Positions 33,067 to 45,996 of a stretch of 64,000 nt of DNA are shown here, piece after piece. The notes under the pieces are model-generated. The model was not told the origin of the DNA. It did not search any database and saw only the letters and a program-made list of their open reading frames with translations. Both the position numbers and the translations under genes were made by a program. How positions within the stretch are numbered: the first letter of the stretch is position 1; each line of letters begins with the position of its first letter. Origin of the DNA: Volvox africanus (taxonomy: Eukaryota > Chlorophyta > Chlorophyceae > Chlamydomonadales > Volvocaceae); assembly GCA_030268105.1 (NCBI GenBank), contig BSDZ01000103.1, positions 1 through 64,000 on the forward strand. The letters are read 5' to 3'.

Positions 33067-33183
33067 GTTATCACTCTGAGCCACCGACTATTAAACTCTT
33101 TACAGATGGTGATTGCTATTGTAACTAAATCTTCATTGTCAATGGAGCTGGAATTGATATGGGTGACAGCCTCTGTACATCCG

Positions 33184-33822
33184 TGTTGTACCACGGTTCG
33201 ATCACCGTCCATGCAAAGGTAGACCCAAGTCTACCGAATGATGAGCAAACATGACTTATGCATACTAGCGCGATATATTCACATATACCTATCTAGCCTG
33301 GCATTCCGCATTGCAACTTGTGACATCGTGCCATCCATCGCGTACGTTTGACATGTGGTCAATGTAGACGCACGACATCATCGCAGCACGATTCACTAAG
33401 TAATAATATTCGCTATATTATTACATCGTTGTTGGCATGAATGCGGCACACATGCAGAAATGCAGTGATTGTAGTGGTTATCCGGCAACCGAATATCGAT
33501 ATTCGGGTCTTTGCATCTTGCATACGTCAAGGAGATTTATTCAATGATAATTTACTGCGTGCGAATATCAATAATTCATTTGCTAGGTTTTATCACACTT
33601 GCGGATCGGGGATCTGGTGTGATGTAAGATGTACAAGGACGGCCGGATAACAAAACTTTTTCAAGAGCTCTAATCGGACAATCGTCAATATTATTATCTA
33701 GAGCTAAGCTACGTTATGTTTGACCCGAGCCAATTCCTGAGCATTAATAGCCGATTAGATGATGATGATCACTTAGAATCGAATCTGATAGCCAACACAC
33801 CTGCATCTCACATTCTGGACCG
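33184..33822 (+). mobile_element. LTR fragment E, entering the tandem array
   Basis: Starts TGTTGTACCACGG (33184), only 117 bases after LTR D ends. It has the ACCGAATATCGATATTCGG palindrome and the 'CACACTTGCGGATC' and CCCGAGCC landmarks. LTR similarity fades near 33822. The first array unit begins inside this LTR at about 33546. Confidence 0.72.
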
Positions 33823-34630
33823 TATGTTAGGGTTTTACATTATGATAAACATAATACTAGATAATGGGAACGGAACACAGATGCATATGAAAGATGATCA
33901 CGATTATATGGGTGTTATTGTTGTATCCGATTGACCTAGGCTGTTAGTCGCCATATGCCTATTGAGAGCTAATATAATTATACCTATAAACGGATAATTA
34001 TCGATAAAGCATATTTGAATACTATTCCGCGCATGCGGTACTGGAAGTTGCTGCCAAACGTGCGTGGTAGCATGGGCAACGTAACTCATTATGCATGAAT
34101 CTATGCCCGCGCATAGATTATATTGCAAGCAATAAAAGGCATTGCACTGATGCAATCAAGGCTTTAATATGACAATCCTTTCTGTGGATCAGAGTGGTAC
34201 ATTCTCCTATTGGACGATTACATCAACCTCGATGGACATGTACTGCTGCCCGAAATGTGAGTATTTCATGCTCACCACAGCCTGCCTAATCCTTAAGCCT
34301 TCAAGTTATCACTTGCATGCTACCTTCTATCTAAAGCATAAGCATTTGGGTTCGAGGATGATTAGCCTTCCAAAGCCTATGACAGCCTTCGCATTTCATT
34401 TGTGATACGATTGTAACCTTCTTGCTTCCAAGTTTTCCGTTGATCCCGATTCCGTGTACCTGAGATGGTACGCTTCCCTTTGCACAAGCTTTAAGCTACT
34501 TCGAGTTTATGAGCTTCAGCCAGAGGTAAACATTGCAAGCAAGTAAGCAAGCAAGCATGCAGTCATGTATATCTTAATAGGATGTTGAGCACACTTTCAA
34601 GGCAGAAATAATGCCAAACTATGGACTTAC

Positions 34631-35089
34631 ATGGAGCATTTTGAGCATCAATGGTGTATGTCCATGCACTGTTGGTACGGGCCAGGACTGTTTTACCATC
34701 ACTGCTGCTTAGGTAGGCAGCCACTCCTGCAGCACCACCCGTGTTTTGGACACGCAAGGAGAGGGTGCTAGTACCAAGAGGTAGACTTATTTTGATTGGC
34801 CGGTCTGTGTAATCTCCTAACCACCTCCAGCCCCATTTCGCAGTAGTGATGTAAGCTCCATTTATGAAAACATCTGCAATATCATCCACAATTAAATCTA
34901 AGAGGGCCTGCGTTGCTTGTCCAGTGATGGTTATGGTCGTTGTAAATGTTGCTGCTATGAGTGTGGAGGCGCTAGAAGATGCACCTGCATTCACCCAAAT
35001 GGCCATAGCCTGTTTGTCACTGAATGATTTATTAACCCCAACGTTTGGCCCAGCAAATTGCGAGAAGCTGCTGTTTAGCTCAATTGCAC
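34631..35089 (-). CDS. Candidate symmetric exon 1 of 10, galactose-binding-like domain
   Basis: 459 bases (153 codons) between acceptor CCTCCTAACAG, preceded by a pyrimidine-rich ACCCCACCTCTTCCCAACTC, and the consensus donor GTAAGTCC. Both borders are phase 1, so any number of these exons can be joined in frame, with a Cys (T|GT) at each junction. The domain has alternating hydrophobic beta strands, a DDIADVFINGAYI hairpin, GWRWLGDYTDRPIKISLPLG and NTGGAAGVAAYL near the end. This resembles the galactose-binding-like beta-sandwich found in lectins, glycosidases and viral or phage fibres. No transmembrane segment or signal peptide lies in the exon. The longest ATG-initiated frame (35006-34563) runs past the donor, so a truncated stand-alone protein is the alternative. 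Function is unknown; binding of glycans is inferred from the fold only. Confidence 0.6.
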
Positions 35090-35171
35090 CTGTTAGGAGG
35101 CATTGTTATTGAGAGTTGGGAAGAGGTGGGGTATGTCAGTCTGCATGTTTTTTATGGTGTAGTTGTATAAC

Positions 35172-35352
35172 TGTTGTAGTCAGCAAAGTGCCCGGCCCCT
35201 CGTGGGCCGTATTGCTTGCTCTGACATTCTTTCGTATATGAGTGTCACTCACGGGGTGTGTGTGTTGGAATGTGAGCAACACTCATATACGAAAGAATGT
35301 CAGAGCAAGCAATACGGCCCACGAGGGGCCGGGCGCTTTGCTGACTACAACA
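35172..35352. mobile_element. 181-bp foldback element with 5-bp target duplication, copy 1
   Basis: Two 74-bp arms (35172-35245 and 35279-35352) are inverted copies with one mismatch, around a 33-base loop. Ends are TGTTGTAGTC and GACTACAACA. ATAAC flanks both sides (35167-35171 and 35353-35357) as a target duplication. The ends match the LTR ends of the local chromoviruses (TGTTGTA / TACAACA). The single mismatch is a G-U wobble in plus-strand RNA, so that transcript would form an uninterrupted 74-bp stem. Confidence 0.9.
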
Positions 35353-37291
35353 ATAACATCTCCAGAATGTTATGCGGACCTGAGCCCCTTACAAATGGAA
35401 TGCGGGGTGCATGAACGGTCTAATTTGGGATTGCTACTTTTCAATTTTAAACTTGACAACTTGTGTGCATGTTGTGGCGTGCCATGGCATGGCATGGATA
35501 GCACGTGCATGGTGAGTCCTGAAGCACCACTTTGCATTCAACTGAGCCACATATGCAAATGATGAGTTTTGTACCTTTCAAGATAAGCAGAATATAGAGG
35601 TGCGCATTCATAGGCTTTGGTAATATCTCAGTTTATTTGAGATAAATTGCAAAAGGCAGAGGCTGGAATGCACACCGGGACATACAATTGAGACTTTCAG
35701 ACTTTGTGTATACTCATTTCATTATTTTAAGGTTGAGAATTTTGGTTTGAAATAGAGGGTGTCATTATCTATTATCCATATATATTATCTATTATTATAT
35801 GATCTTTTTTGTATTACTTGTTGTTATCATTCATTTGGAAGATGGTCATAGAAGGGAAATGTGGATTTTTTAATCTTGTGTGCTTAGATTGAAATAATTT
35901 AAAAAGCGGAAGGAAATATGGCTTGAAATCTTGCTATCACCTTGAACTCACAAAACATGTTTGTCCATAATTTTTGTTAGCTACAGTCAAGATGCTATAA
36001 GATACAGAATGTTTCAGGCTCTTAACTGTGTTCCAGATGGGCAAATATGTTTAATCTTTACAATGATTAACCCTAACTAGGTTACGATGGCATAAGCATA
36101 ATGGTGTGAAATATGATTGTAGTGACGACCATGGCGGTAAAGCTACACAACTGAACATTGATATTCTGTCATTCGCATTGCATAAATGCCGGGAAGGCTT
36201 GATAACGAGAATTTACTGTGTGCGAATATCAATAATTCATTTGCTAGGTTTTATCACACTTGCGGATCGGGGATCTGGTGTGATGTAAGATGTACAAGGA
36301 CGGCCGGATAACAAAACTTTTTCAAGAGCTCTAATCGGACAATCGTCAATATTATTATCTAGAGCTAAGCTACGTTATGTTTGACCCGAGCCAATTCCTG
36401 AGCATTAATAGCCGATTAGATGATGATGATCACTTAGAATCGAATCTGATAGCCAACACACCTGCATCTCACATTCTGGACCGTATGTTAGGGTTTTACA
36501 TTATGATAAACATAATACTAGATAATGGGAACGGAACACAGATGCATATGAAAGATGATCACGATTATATGGGTGTTATTGTTGTATCCGATTGACCTAG
36601 GCTGTTAGTCGCCATATGCCTATTGAGAGCTAATATAATTATACCTATAAACGGATAATTATCGATAAAGCATATTTGAATACTATTCCGCGCATGCGGT
36701 ACTGGAAGTTGCTGCCAAACGTGCGTGGTAGCATGGGCAACGTAACTCATTATGCATGAATCTATGCCCGCGCATAGATTATATTGCAAGCAATAAAAGG
36801 CATTGCACTGATGCAATCAAGGCTTTAATATGACAATCCTTTCTGTGGATCAGAGTGGTACATTCTCCTATTGGACGATTACATCAACCTCGATGGACAT
36901 GTACTGCTGCCCGAAATGTGAGTATTTCATGCTCACCACAGCCTGCCTAATCCTTAAGCCTTCAAGTTATCACTTGCATGCTACCTTCTATCTAAAGCAT
37001 AAGCATTTGGGTTCGAGGATGATTAGCCTTCCAAAGCCTATGACAGCCTTCGCATTTCATTTGTGATACGATTGTAACCTTCTTGCTTCCAAGTTTTCCG
37101 TTGATCCCGATTCCGTGTACCTGAGATGGTACGCTTCCCTTTGCACAAGCTTTAAGCTACTTCGAGTTTATGAGCTTCAGCCAGAGGTAAACATTGCAAG
37201 CAAGTAAGCAAGCAAGCATGCAGTCATGTATATCTTAATAGGATGTTGAGCACACTTTCAAGGCAGAAATAATGCCAAACTATGGACTTAC

Positions 37292-37750
37292 ATGGAGCAT
37301 TTTGAGCATCAATGGTGTATGTCCATGCACTGTTGGTACGGGCCAGGACTGTTTTACCATCACTGCTGCTTAGGTAGGCAGCCACTCCTGCAGCACCACC
37401 CGTGTTTTGGACACGCAAGGAGAGGGTGCTAGTACCAAGAGGTAGACTTATTTTGATTGGCCGGTCTGTGTAATCTCCTAACCACCTCCAGCCCCATTTC
37501 GCAGTAGTGATGTAAGCTCCATTTATGAAAACATCTGCAATATCATCCACAATTAAATCTAAGAGGGCCTGCGTTGCTTGTCCAGTGATGGTTATGGTCG
37601 TTGTAAATGTTGCTGCTATGAGTGTGGAGGCGCTAGAAGATGCACCTGCATTCACCCAAATGGCCATAGCCTGTTTGTCACTGAATGATTTATTAACCCC
37701 AACGTTTGGCCCAGCAAATTGCGAGAAGCTGCTGTTTAGCTCAATTGCAC
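37292..37750 (-). CDS. Candidate symmetric exon, unit 2
   Basis: Same borders and encoded domain as the exon at 34631-35089; no amino acid difference seen. Confidence 0.58.
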
Positions 37751-37832
37751 CTGTTAGGAGGCATTGTTATTGAGAGTTGGGAAGAGGTGGGGTATGTCAG
37801 TCTGCATGTTTTTTATGGTGTAGTTGTATAAC

Positions 37833-38013
37833 TGTTGTAGTCAGCAAAGTGCCCGGCCCCTCGTGGGCCGTATTGCTTGCTCTGACATTCTTTCGTATAT
37901 GAGTGTCACTCACGGGGTGTGTGTGTTGGAATGTGAGCAACACTCATATACGAAAGAATGTCAGAGCAAGCAATACGGCCCACGAGGGGCCGGGCGCTTT
38001 GCTGACTACAACA
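37833..38013. mobile_element. Foldback element, unit 2
   Basis: Identical to the copy at 35172 including the ATAAC flanks. It was carried along by tandem duplication, not inserted anew. Confidence 0.88.
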
Positions 38014-39952
38014 ATAACATCTCCAGAATGTTATGCGGACCTGAGCCCCTTACAAATGGAATGCGGGGTGCATGAACGGTCTAATTTGGGATTGCTACTT
38101 TTCAATTTTAAACTTGACAACTTGTGTGCATGTTGTGGCGTGCCATGGCATGGCATGGATAGCACGTGCATGGTGAGTCCTGAAGCACCACTTTGCATTC
38201 AACTGAGCCACATATGCAAATGATGAGTTTTGTACCTTTCAAGATAAGCAGAATATAGAGGTGCGCATTCATAGGCTTTGGTAATATCTCAGTTTATTTG
38301 AGATAAATTGCAAAAGGCAGAGGCTGGAATGCACACCGGGACATACAATTGAGACTTTCAGACTTTGTGTATACTCATTTCATTATTTTAAGGTTGAGAA
38401 TTTTGGTTTGAAATAGAGGGTGTCATTATCTATTATCCATATATATTATCTATTATTATATGATCTTTTTTGTATTACTTGTTGTTATCATTCATTTGGA
38501 AGATGGTCATAGAAGGGAAATGTGGATTTTTTAATCTTGTGTGCTTAGATTGAAATAATTTAAAAAGCGGAAGGAAATATGGCTTGAAATCTTGCTATCA
38601 CCTTGAACTCACAAAACATGTTTGTCCATAATTTTTGTTAGCTACAGTCAAGATGCTATAAGATACAGAATGTTTCAGGCTCTTAACTGTGTTCCAGATG
38701 GGCAAATATGTTTAATCTTTACAATGATTAACCCTAACTAGGTTACGATGGCATAAGCATAATGGTGTGAAATATGATTGTAGTGACGACCATGGCGGTA
38801 AAGCTACACAACTGAACATTGATATTCTGTCATTCGCATTGCATAAATGCCGGGAAGGCTTGATAACGAGAATTTACTGTGTGCGAATATCAATAATTCA
38901 TTTGCTAGGTTTTATCACACTTGCGGATCGGGGATCTGGTGTGATGTAAGATGTACAAGGACGGCCGGATAACAAAACTTTTTCAAGAGCTCTAATCGGA
39001 CAATCGTCAATATTATTATCTAGAGCTAAGCTACGTTATGTTTGACCCGAGCCAATTCCTGAGCATTAATAGCCGATTAGATGATGATGATCACTTAGAA
39101 TCGAATCTGATAGCCAACACACCTGCATCTCACATTCTGGACCGTATGTTAGGGTTTTACATTATGATAAACATAATACTAGATAATGGGAACGGAACAC
39201 AGATGCATATGAAAGATGATCACGATTATATGGGTGTTATTGTTGTATCCGATTGACCTAGGCTGTTAGTCGCCATATGCCTATTGAGAGCTAATATAAT
39301 TATACCTATAAACGGATAATTATCGATAAAGCATATTTGAATACTATTCCGCGCATGCGGTACTGGAAGTTGCTGCCAAACGTGCGTGGTAGCATGGGCA
39401 ACGTAACTCATTATGCATGAATCTATGCCCGCGCATAGATTATATTGCAAGCAATAAAAGGCATTGCACTGATGCAATCAAGGCTTTAATATGACAATCC
39501 TTTCTGTGGATCAGAGTGGTACATTCTCCTATTGGACGATTACATCAACCTCGATGGACATGTACTGCTGCCCGAAATGTGAGTATTTCATGCTCACCAC
39601 AGCCTGCCTAATCCTTAAGCCTTCAAGTTATCACTTGCATGCTACCTTCTATCTAAAGCATAAGCATTTGGGTTCGAGGATGATTAGCCTTCCAAAGCCT
39701 ATGACAGCCTTCGCATTTCATTTGTGATACGATTGTAACCTTCTTGCTTCCAAGTTTTCCGTTGATCCCGATTCCGTGTACCTGAGATGGTACGCTTCCC
39801 TTTGCACAAGCTTTAAGCTACTTCGAGTTTATGAGCTTCAGCCAGAGGTAAACATTGCAAGCAAGTAAGCAAGCAAGCATGCAGTCATGTATATCTTAAT
39901 AGGATGTTGAGCACACTTTCAAGGCAGAAATAATGCCAAACTATGGACTTAC

Positions 39953-40411
39953 ATGGAGCATTTTGAGCATCAATGGTGTATGTCCATGCACTGTTGGTAC
40001 GGGCCAGGACTGTTTTACCATCACTGCTGCTTAGGTAGGCAGCCACTCCTGCAGCACCACCCGTGTTTTGGACACGCAAGGAGAGGGTGCTAGTACCAAG
40101 AGGTAGACTTATTTTGATTGGCCGGTCTGTGTAATCTCCTAACCACCTCCAGCCCCATTTCGCAGTAGTGATGTAAGCTCCATTTATGAAAACATCTGCA
40201 ATATCATCCACAATTAAATCTAAGAGGGCCTGCGTTGCTTGTCCAGTGATGGTTATGGTCGTTGTAAATGTTGCTGCTATGAGTGTGGAGGCGCTAGAAG
40301 ATGCACCTGCATTCACCCAAATGGCCATAGCCTGTTTGTCACTGAATGATTTATTAACCCCAACGTTTGGCCCAGCAAATTGCGAGAAGCTGCTGTTTAG
40401 CTCAATTGCAC
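39953..40411 (-). CDS. Candidate symmetric exon, unit 3
   Basis: Identical domain; acceptor and donor intact. Confidence 0.58.
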
Positions 40412-40493
40412 CTGTTAGGAGGCATTGTTATTGAGAGTTGGGAAGAGGTGGGGTATGTCAGTCTGCATGTTTTTTATGGTGTAGTTGTATAAC

Positions 40494-40674
40494 TGTTGTA
40501 GTCAGCAAAGTGCCCGGCCCCTCGTGGGCCGTATTGCTTGCTCTGACATTCTTTCGTATATGAGTGTCACTCACGGGGTGTGTGTGTTGGAATGTGAGCA
40601 ACACTCATATACGAAAGAATGTCAGAGCAAGCAATACGGCCCACGAGGGGCCGGGCGCTTTGCTGACTACAACA
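40494..40674. mobile_element. Foldback element, unit 3
   Basis: Same arms, loop and ATAAC flanks. Confidence 0.88.
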
Positions 40675-42613
40675 ATAACATCTCCAGAATGTTATGCGGA
40701 CCTGAGCCCCTTACAAATGGAATGCGGGGTGCATGAACGGTCTAATTTGGGATTGCTACTTTTCAATTTTAAACTTGACAACTTGTGTGCATGTTGTGGC
40801 GTGCCATGGCATGGCATGGATAGCACGTGCATGGTGAGTCCTGAAGCACCACTTTGCATTCAACTGAGCCACATATGCAAATGATGAGTTTTGTACCTTT
40901 CAAGATAAGCAGAATATAGAGGTGCGCATTCATAGGCTTTGGTAATATCTCAGTTTATTTGAGATAAATTGCAAAAGGCAGAGGCTGGAATGCACACCGG
41001 GACATACAATTGAGACTTTCAGACTTTGTGTATACTCATTTCATTATTTTAAGGTTGAGAATTTTGGTTTGAAATAGAGGGTGTCATTATCTATTATCCA
41101 TATATATTATCTATTATTATATGATCTTTTTTGTATTACTTGTTGTTATCATTCATTTGGAAGATGGTCATAGAAGGGAAATGTGGATTTTTTAATCTTG
41201 TGTGCTTAGATTGAAATAATTTAAAAAGCGGAAGGAAATATGGCTTGAAATCTTGCTATCACCTTGAACTCACAAAACATGTTTGTCCATAATTTTTGTT
41301 AGCTACAGTCAAGATGCTATAAGATACAGAATGTTTCAGGCTCTTAACTGTGTTCCAGATGGGCAAATATGTTTAATCTTTACAATGATTAACCCTAACT
41401 AGGTTACGATGGCATAAGCATAATGGTGTGAAATATGATTGTAGTGACGACCATGGCGGTAAAGCTACACAACTGAACATTGATATTCTGTCATTCGCAT
41501 TGCATAAATGCCGGGAAGGCTTGATAACGAGAATTTACTGTGTGCGAATATCAATAATTCATTTGCTAGGTTTTATCACACTTGCGGATCGGGGATCTGG
41601 TGTGATGTAAGATGTACAAGGACGGCCGGATAACAAAACTTTTTCAAGAGCTCTAATCGGACAATCGTCAATATTATTATCTAGAGCTAAGCTACGTTAT
41701 GTTTGACCCGAGCCAATTCCTGAGCATTAATAGCCGATTAGATGATGATGATCACTTAGAATCGAATCTGATAGCCAACACACCTGCATCTCACATTCTG
41801 GACCGTATGTTAGGGTTTTACATTATGATAAACATAATACTAGATAATGGGAACGGAACACAGATGCATATGAAAGATGATCACGATTATATGGGTGTTA
41901 TTGTTGTATCCGATTGACCTAGGCTGTTAGTCGCCATATGCCTATTGAGAGCTAATATAATTATACCTATAAACGGATAATTATCGATAAAGCATATTTG
42001 AATACTATTCCGCGCATGCGGTACTGGAAGTTGCTGCCAAACGTGCGTGGTAGCATGGGCAACGTAACTCATTATGCATGAATCTATGCCCGCGCATAGA
42101 TTATATTGCAAGCAATAAAAGGCATTGCACTGATGCAATCAAGGCTTTAATATGACAATCCTTTCTGTGGATCAGAGTGGTACATTCTCCTATTGGACGA
42201 TTACATCAACCTCGATGGACATGTACTGCTGCCCGAAATGTGAGTATTTCATGCTCACCACAGCCTGCCTAATCCTTAAGCCTTCAAGTTATCACTTGCA
42301 TGCTACCTTCTATCTAAAGCATAAGCATTTGGGTTCGAGGATGATTAGCCTTCCAAAGCCTATGACAGCCTTCGCATTTCATTTGTGATACGATTGTAAC
42401 CTTCTTGCTTCCAAGTTTTCCGTTGATCCCGATTCCGTGTACCTGAGATGGTACGCTTCCCTTTGCACAAGCTTTAAGCTACTTCGAGTTTATGAGCTTC
42501 AGCCAGAGGTAAACATTGCAAGCAAGTAAGCAAGCAAGCATGCAGTCATGTATATCTTAATAGGATGTTGAGCACACTTTCAAGGCAGAAATAATGCCAA
42601 ACTATGGACTTAC

Positions 42614-43072
42614 ATGGAGCATTTTGAGCATCAATGGTGTATGTCCATGCACTGTTGGTACGGGCCAGGACTGTTTTACCATCACTGCTGCTTAGGTAGG
42701 CAGCCACTCCTGCAGCACCACCCGTGTTTTGGACACGCAAGGAGAGGGTGCTAGTACCAAGAGGTAGACTTATTTTGATTGGCCGGTCTGTGTAATCTCC
42801 TAACCACCTCCAGCCCCATTTCGCAGTAGTGATGTAAGCTCCATTTATGAAAACATCTGCAATATCATCCACAATTAAATCTAAGAGGGCCTGCGTTGCT
42901 TGTCCAGTGATGGTTATGGTCGTTGTAAATGTTGCTGCTATGAGTGTGGAGGCGCTAGAAGATGCACCTGCATTCACCCAAATGGCCATAGCCTGTTTGT
43001 CACTGAATGATTTATTAACCCCAACGTTTGGCCCAGCAAATTGCGAGAAGCTGCTGTTTAGCTCAATTGCAC
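42614..43072 (-). CDS. Candidate symmetric exon, unit 4
   Basis: Identical domain; acceptor and donor intact. Confidence 0.58.
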
Positions 43073-43154
43073 CTGTTAGGAGGCATTGTTATTGAGAGTT
43101 GGGAAGAGGTGGGGTATGTCAGTCTGCATGTTTTTTATGGTGTAGTTGTATAAC

Positions 43155-43335
43155 TGTTGTAGTCAGCAAAGTGCCCGGCCCCTCGTGGGCCGTATTGCTT
43201 GCTCTGACATTCTTTCGTATATGAGTGTCACTCACGGGGTGTGTGTGTTGGAATGTGAGCAACACTCATATACGAAAGAATGTCAGAGCAAGCAATACGG
43301 CCCACGAGGGGCCGGGCGCTTTGCTGACTACAACA
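43155..43335. mobile_element. Foldback element, unit 4
   Basis: Same arms, loop and ATAAC flanks. Confidence 0.88.
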
Positions 43336-45274
43336 ATAACATCTCCAGAATGTTATGCGGACCTGAGCCCCTTACAAATGGAATGCGGGGTGCATGAACG
43401 GTCTAATTTGGGATTGCTACTTTTCAATTTTAAACTTGACAACTTGTGTGCATGTTGTGGCGTGCCATGGCATGGCATGGATAGCACGTGCATGGTGAGT
43501 CCTGAAGCACCACTTTGCATTCAACTGAGCCACATATGCAAATGATGAGTTTTGTACCTTTCAAGATAAGCAGAATATAGAGGTGCGCATTCATAGGCTT
43601 TGGTAATATCTCAGTTTATTTGAGATAAATTGCAAAAGGCAGAGGCTGGAATGCACACCGGGACATACAATTGAGACTTTCAGACTTTGTGTATACTCAT
43701 TTCATTATTTTAAGGTTGAGAATTTTGGTTTGAAATAGAGGGTGTCATTATCTATTATCCATATATATTATCTATTATTATATGATCTTTTTTGTATTAC
43801 TTGTTGTTATCATTCATTTGGAAGATGGTCATAGAAGGGAAATGTGGATTTTTTAATCTTGTGTGCTTAGATTGAAATAATTTAAAAAGCGGAAGGAAAT
43901 ATGGCTTGAAATCTTGCTATCACCTTGAACTCACAAAACATGTTTGTCCATAATTTTTGTTAGCTACAGTCAAGATGCTATAAGATACAGAATGTTTCAG
44001 GCTCTTAACTGTGTTCCAGATGGGCAAATATGTTTAATCTTTACAATGATTAACCCTAACTAGGTTACGATGGCATAAGCATAATGGTGTGAAATATGAT
44101 TGTAGTGACGACCATGGCGGTAAAGCTACACAACTGAACATTGATATTCTGTCATTCGCATTGCATAAATGCCGGGAAGGCTTGATAACGAGAATTTACT
44201 GTGTGCGAATATCAATAATTCATTTGCTAGGTTTTATCACACTTGCGGATCGGGGATCTGGTGTGATGTAAGATGTACAAGGACGGCCGGATAACAAAAC
44301 TTTTTCAAGAGCTCTAATCGGACAATCGTCAATATTATTATCTAGAGCTAAGCTACGTTATGTTTGACCCGAGCCAATTCCTGAGCATTAATAGCCGGTT
44401 AGATGATGATGATCACTTAGAATCGAATCTGATAGCCAACACACCTGCATCTCACATTCTGGACCGTATGTTAGGGTTTTACATTATGATAAACATAATA
44501 CTAGATAATGGGAACGGAACACAGATGCATATGAAAGATGATCACGATTATATGGGTGTTATTGTGGTATCCGATTGACCTAGGCTGTTAGTCGCCATAT
44601 GCCTATTGAGAGCTAATATAATTATACCTATAAACGGATAATTATCGATAAAGCATATTTGAATACTATTCCGCGCATGCGGTACTGGAAGTTGCTGCCA
44701 AACGTGCGTGGTAGCATGGGCAACGTAACTCATTATGCATGAATCTATGCCCGCGCATAGATTATATTGCAAGCAATAAAAGGCATTGCACTGATGCAAT
44801 CAAGGCTTTAATATGACAATCCTTTCTGTGGATCAGAGTGGTACATTCTCCTATTGGACGATTACATCAACCTCGATGGACATGTACTGCTGCCCGAAAT
44901 GTGAGTATTTCATGCTCACCACAGCCTGCCTAATCCTTAAGCCTTCAAGTTATCACTTGCATGCTATCTTCTATCTAAAGCATAAGCATTTGGGTTCGAG
45001 GATGATTAGCCTTCCAAAGCCTATGATAGCCTTCACATTTCATTTGTGATACGATTGTAACCTTCTTGCTTCCAAGTTTTCCGTTGATCCCGATTCCGTG
45101 TACCTGAGATGGTACGCTTCCCTTTGCACAAGCTTTAAGCTACTTCGAGTTTATGAGCTTCAGCCAGAGGTAAACAATGCAAGCAAGTAAGCAAGCAAGC
45201 ATGCAGTCATGTATATCTTAATAGGATGTTGAGCACACTTTCAAGGCAGAAATAATGCCAAACTATGGACTTAC

Positions 45275-45733
45275 ATGGAGCATTTTGAGCATCAATGGTG
45301 TATGTCCATGCACTGTTGGTACGGGCCAGGACTGTTTTACCATCACTGCTGCTTAGGTAGGCAGCCACTCCTGCAGCACCACCCGTGTTTTGGACACGCA
45401 AGGAGAGGGTGCTAGTACCAAGAGGTAGACTTATTTTGATTGGCCGGTCTGTGTAATCTCCTAACCACCTCCAGCCCCATTTCGCAGTAGTGATGTAAGC
45501 TCCATTTATGAAAACATCTGCAATATCATCCACAATTAAATCTAAGAGGGCCTGCGTTGCTTGTCCAGTGATGGTTATGGTCGTTGTAAATGTTGCTGCT
45601 ATGAGTGTGGAGGCGCTAGAAGATGCACCTGCATTCACCCAAATGGCCATAGCCTGTTTGTCACTGAATGATTTATTAACCCCAACGTTTGGCCCAGCAA
45701 ATTGCGAGAAGCTGCTGTTTAGCTCAATTGCAC
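45275..45733 (-). CDS. Candidate symmetric exon, unit 5
   Basis: Identical domain. The neighbouring stretch (about 44398-45178) carries the 'B' set of substitutions shared with units 7-11. Confidence 0.58.
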
Positions 45734-45815
45734 CTGTTAGGAGGCATTGTTATTGAGAGTTGGGAAGAGGTGGGGTATGTCAGTCTGCATGTTTTTTATG
45801 GTGTAGTTGTATAAC

Positions 45816-45996
45816 TGTTGTAGTCAGCAAAGTGCCCGGCCCCTCGTGGGCCGTATTGCTTGCTCTGACATTCTTTCGTATATGAGTGTCACTCACGGGG
45901 TGTGTGTGTTGGAATGTGAGCAACACTCATATACGAAAGAATGTCAGAGCAAGCAATACGGCCCACGAGGGGCCGGGCGCTTTGCTGACTACAACA
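45816..45996. mobile_element. Foldback element, unit 5
   Basis: Same arms, loop and ATAAC flanks. Confidence 0.88.

Noticed and set aside
33716..34405. Small plus and minus frames repeated in every array unit (72, 83, 78 and 60 codons)
   Set aside because: They are perfect repeats only because the DNA is; the 72- and 60-codon frames lie in LTR remnant, and none shows a domain, start context or codon-level conservation.
35163..35562. Plus-strand frames of 83 and 106 codons overlapping the foldback element
   Set aside because: They read through the hairpin arms and loop; there is no sign of a protein.
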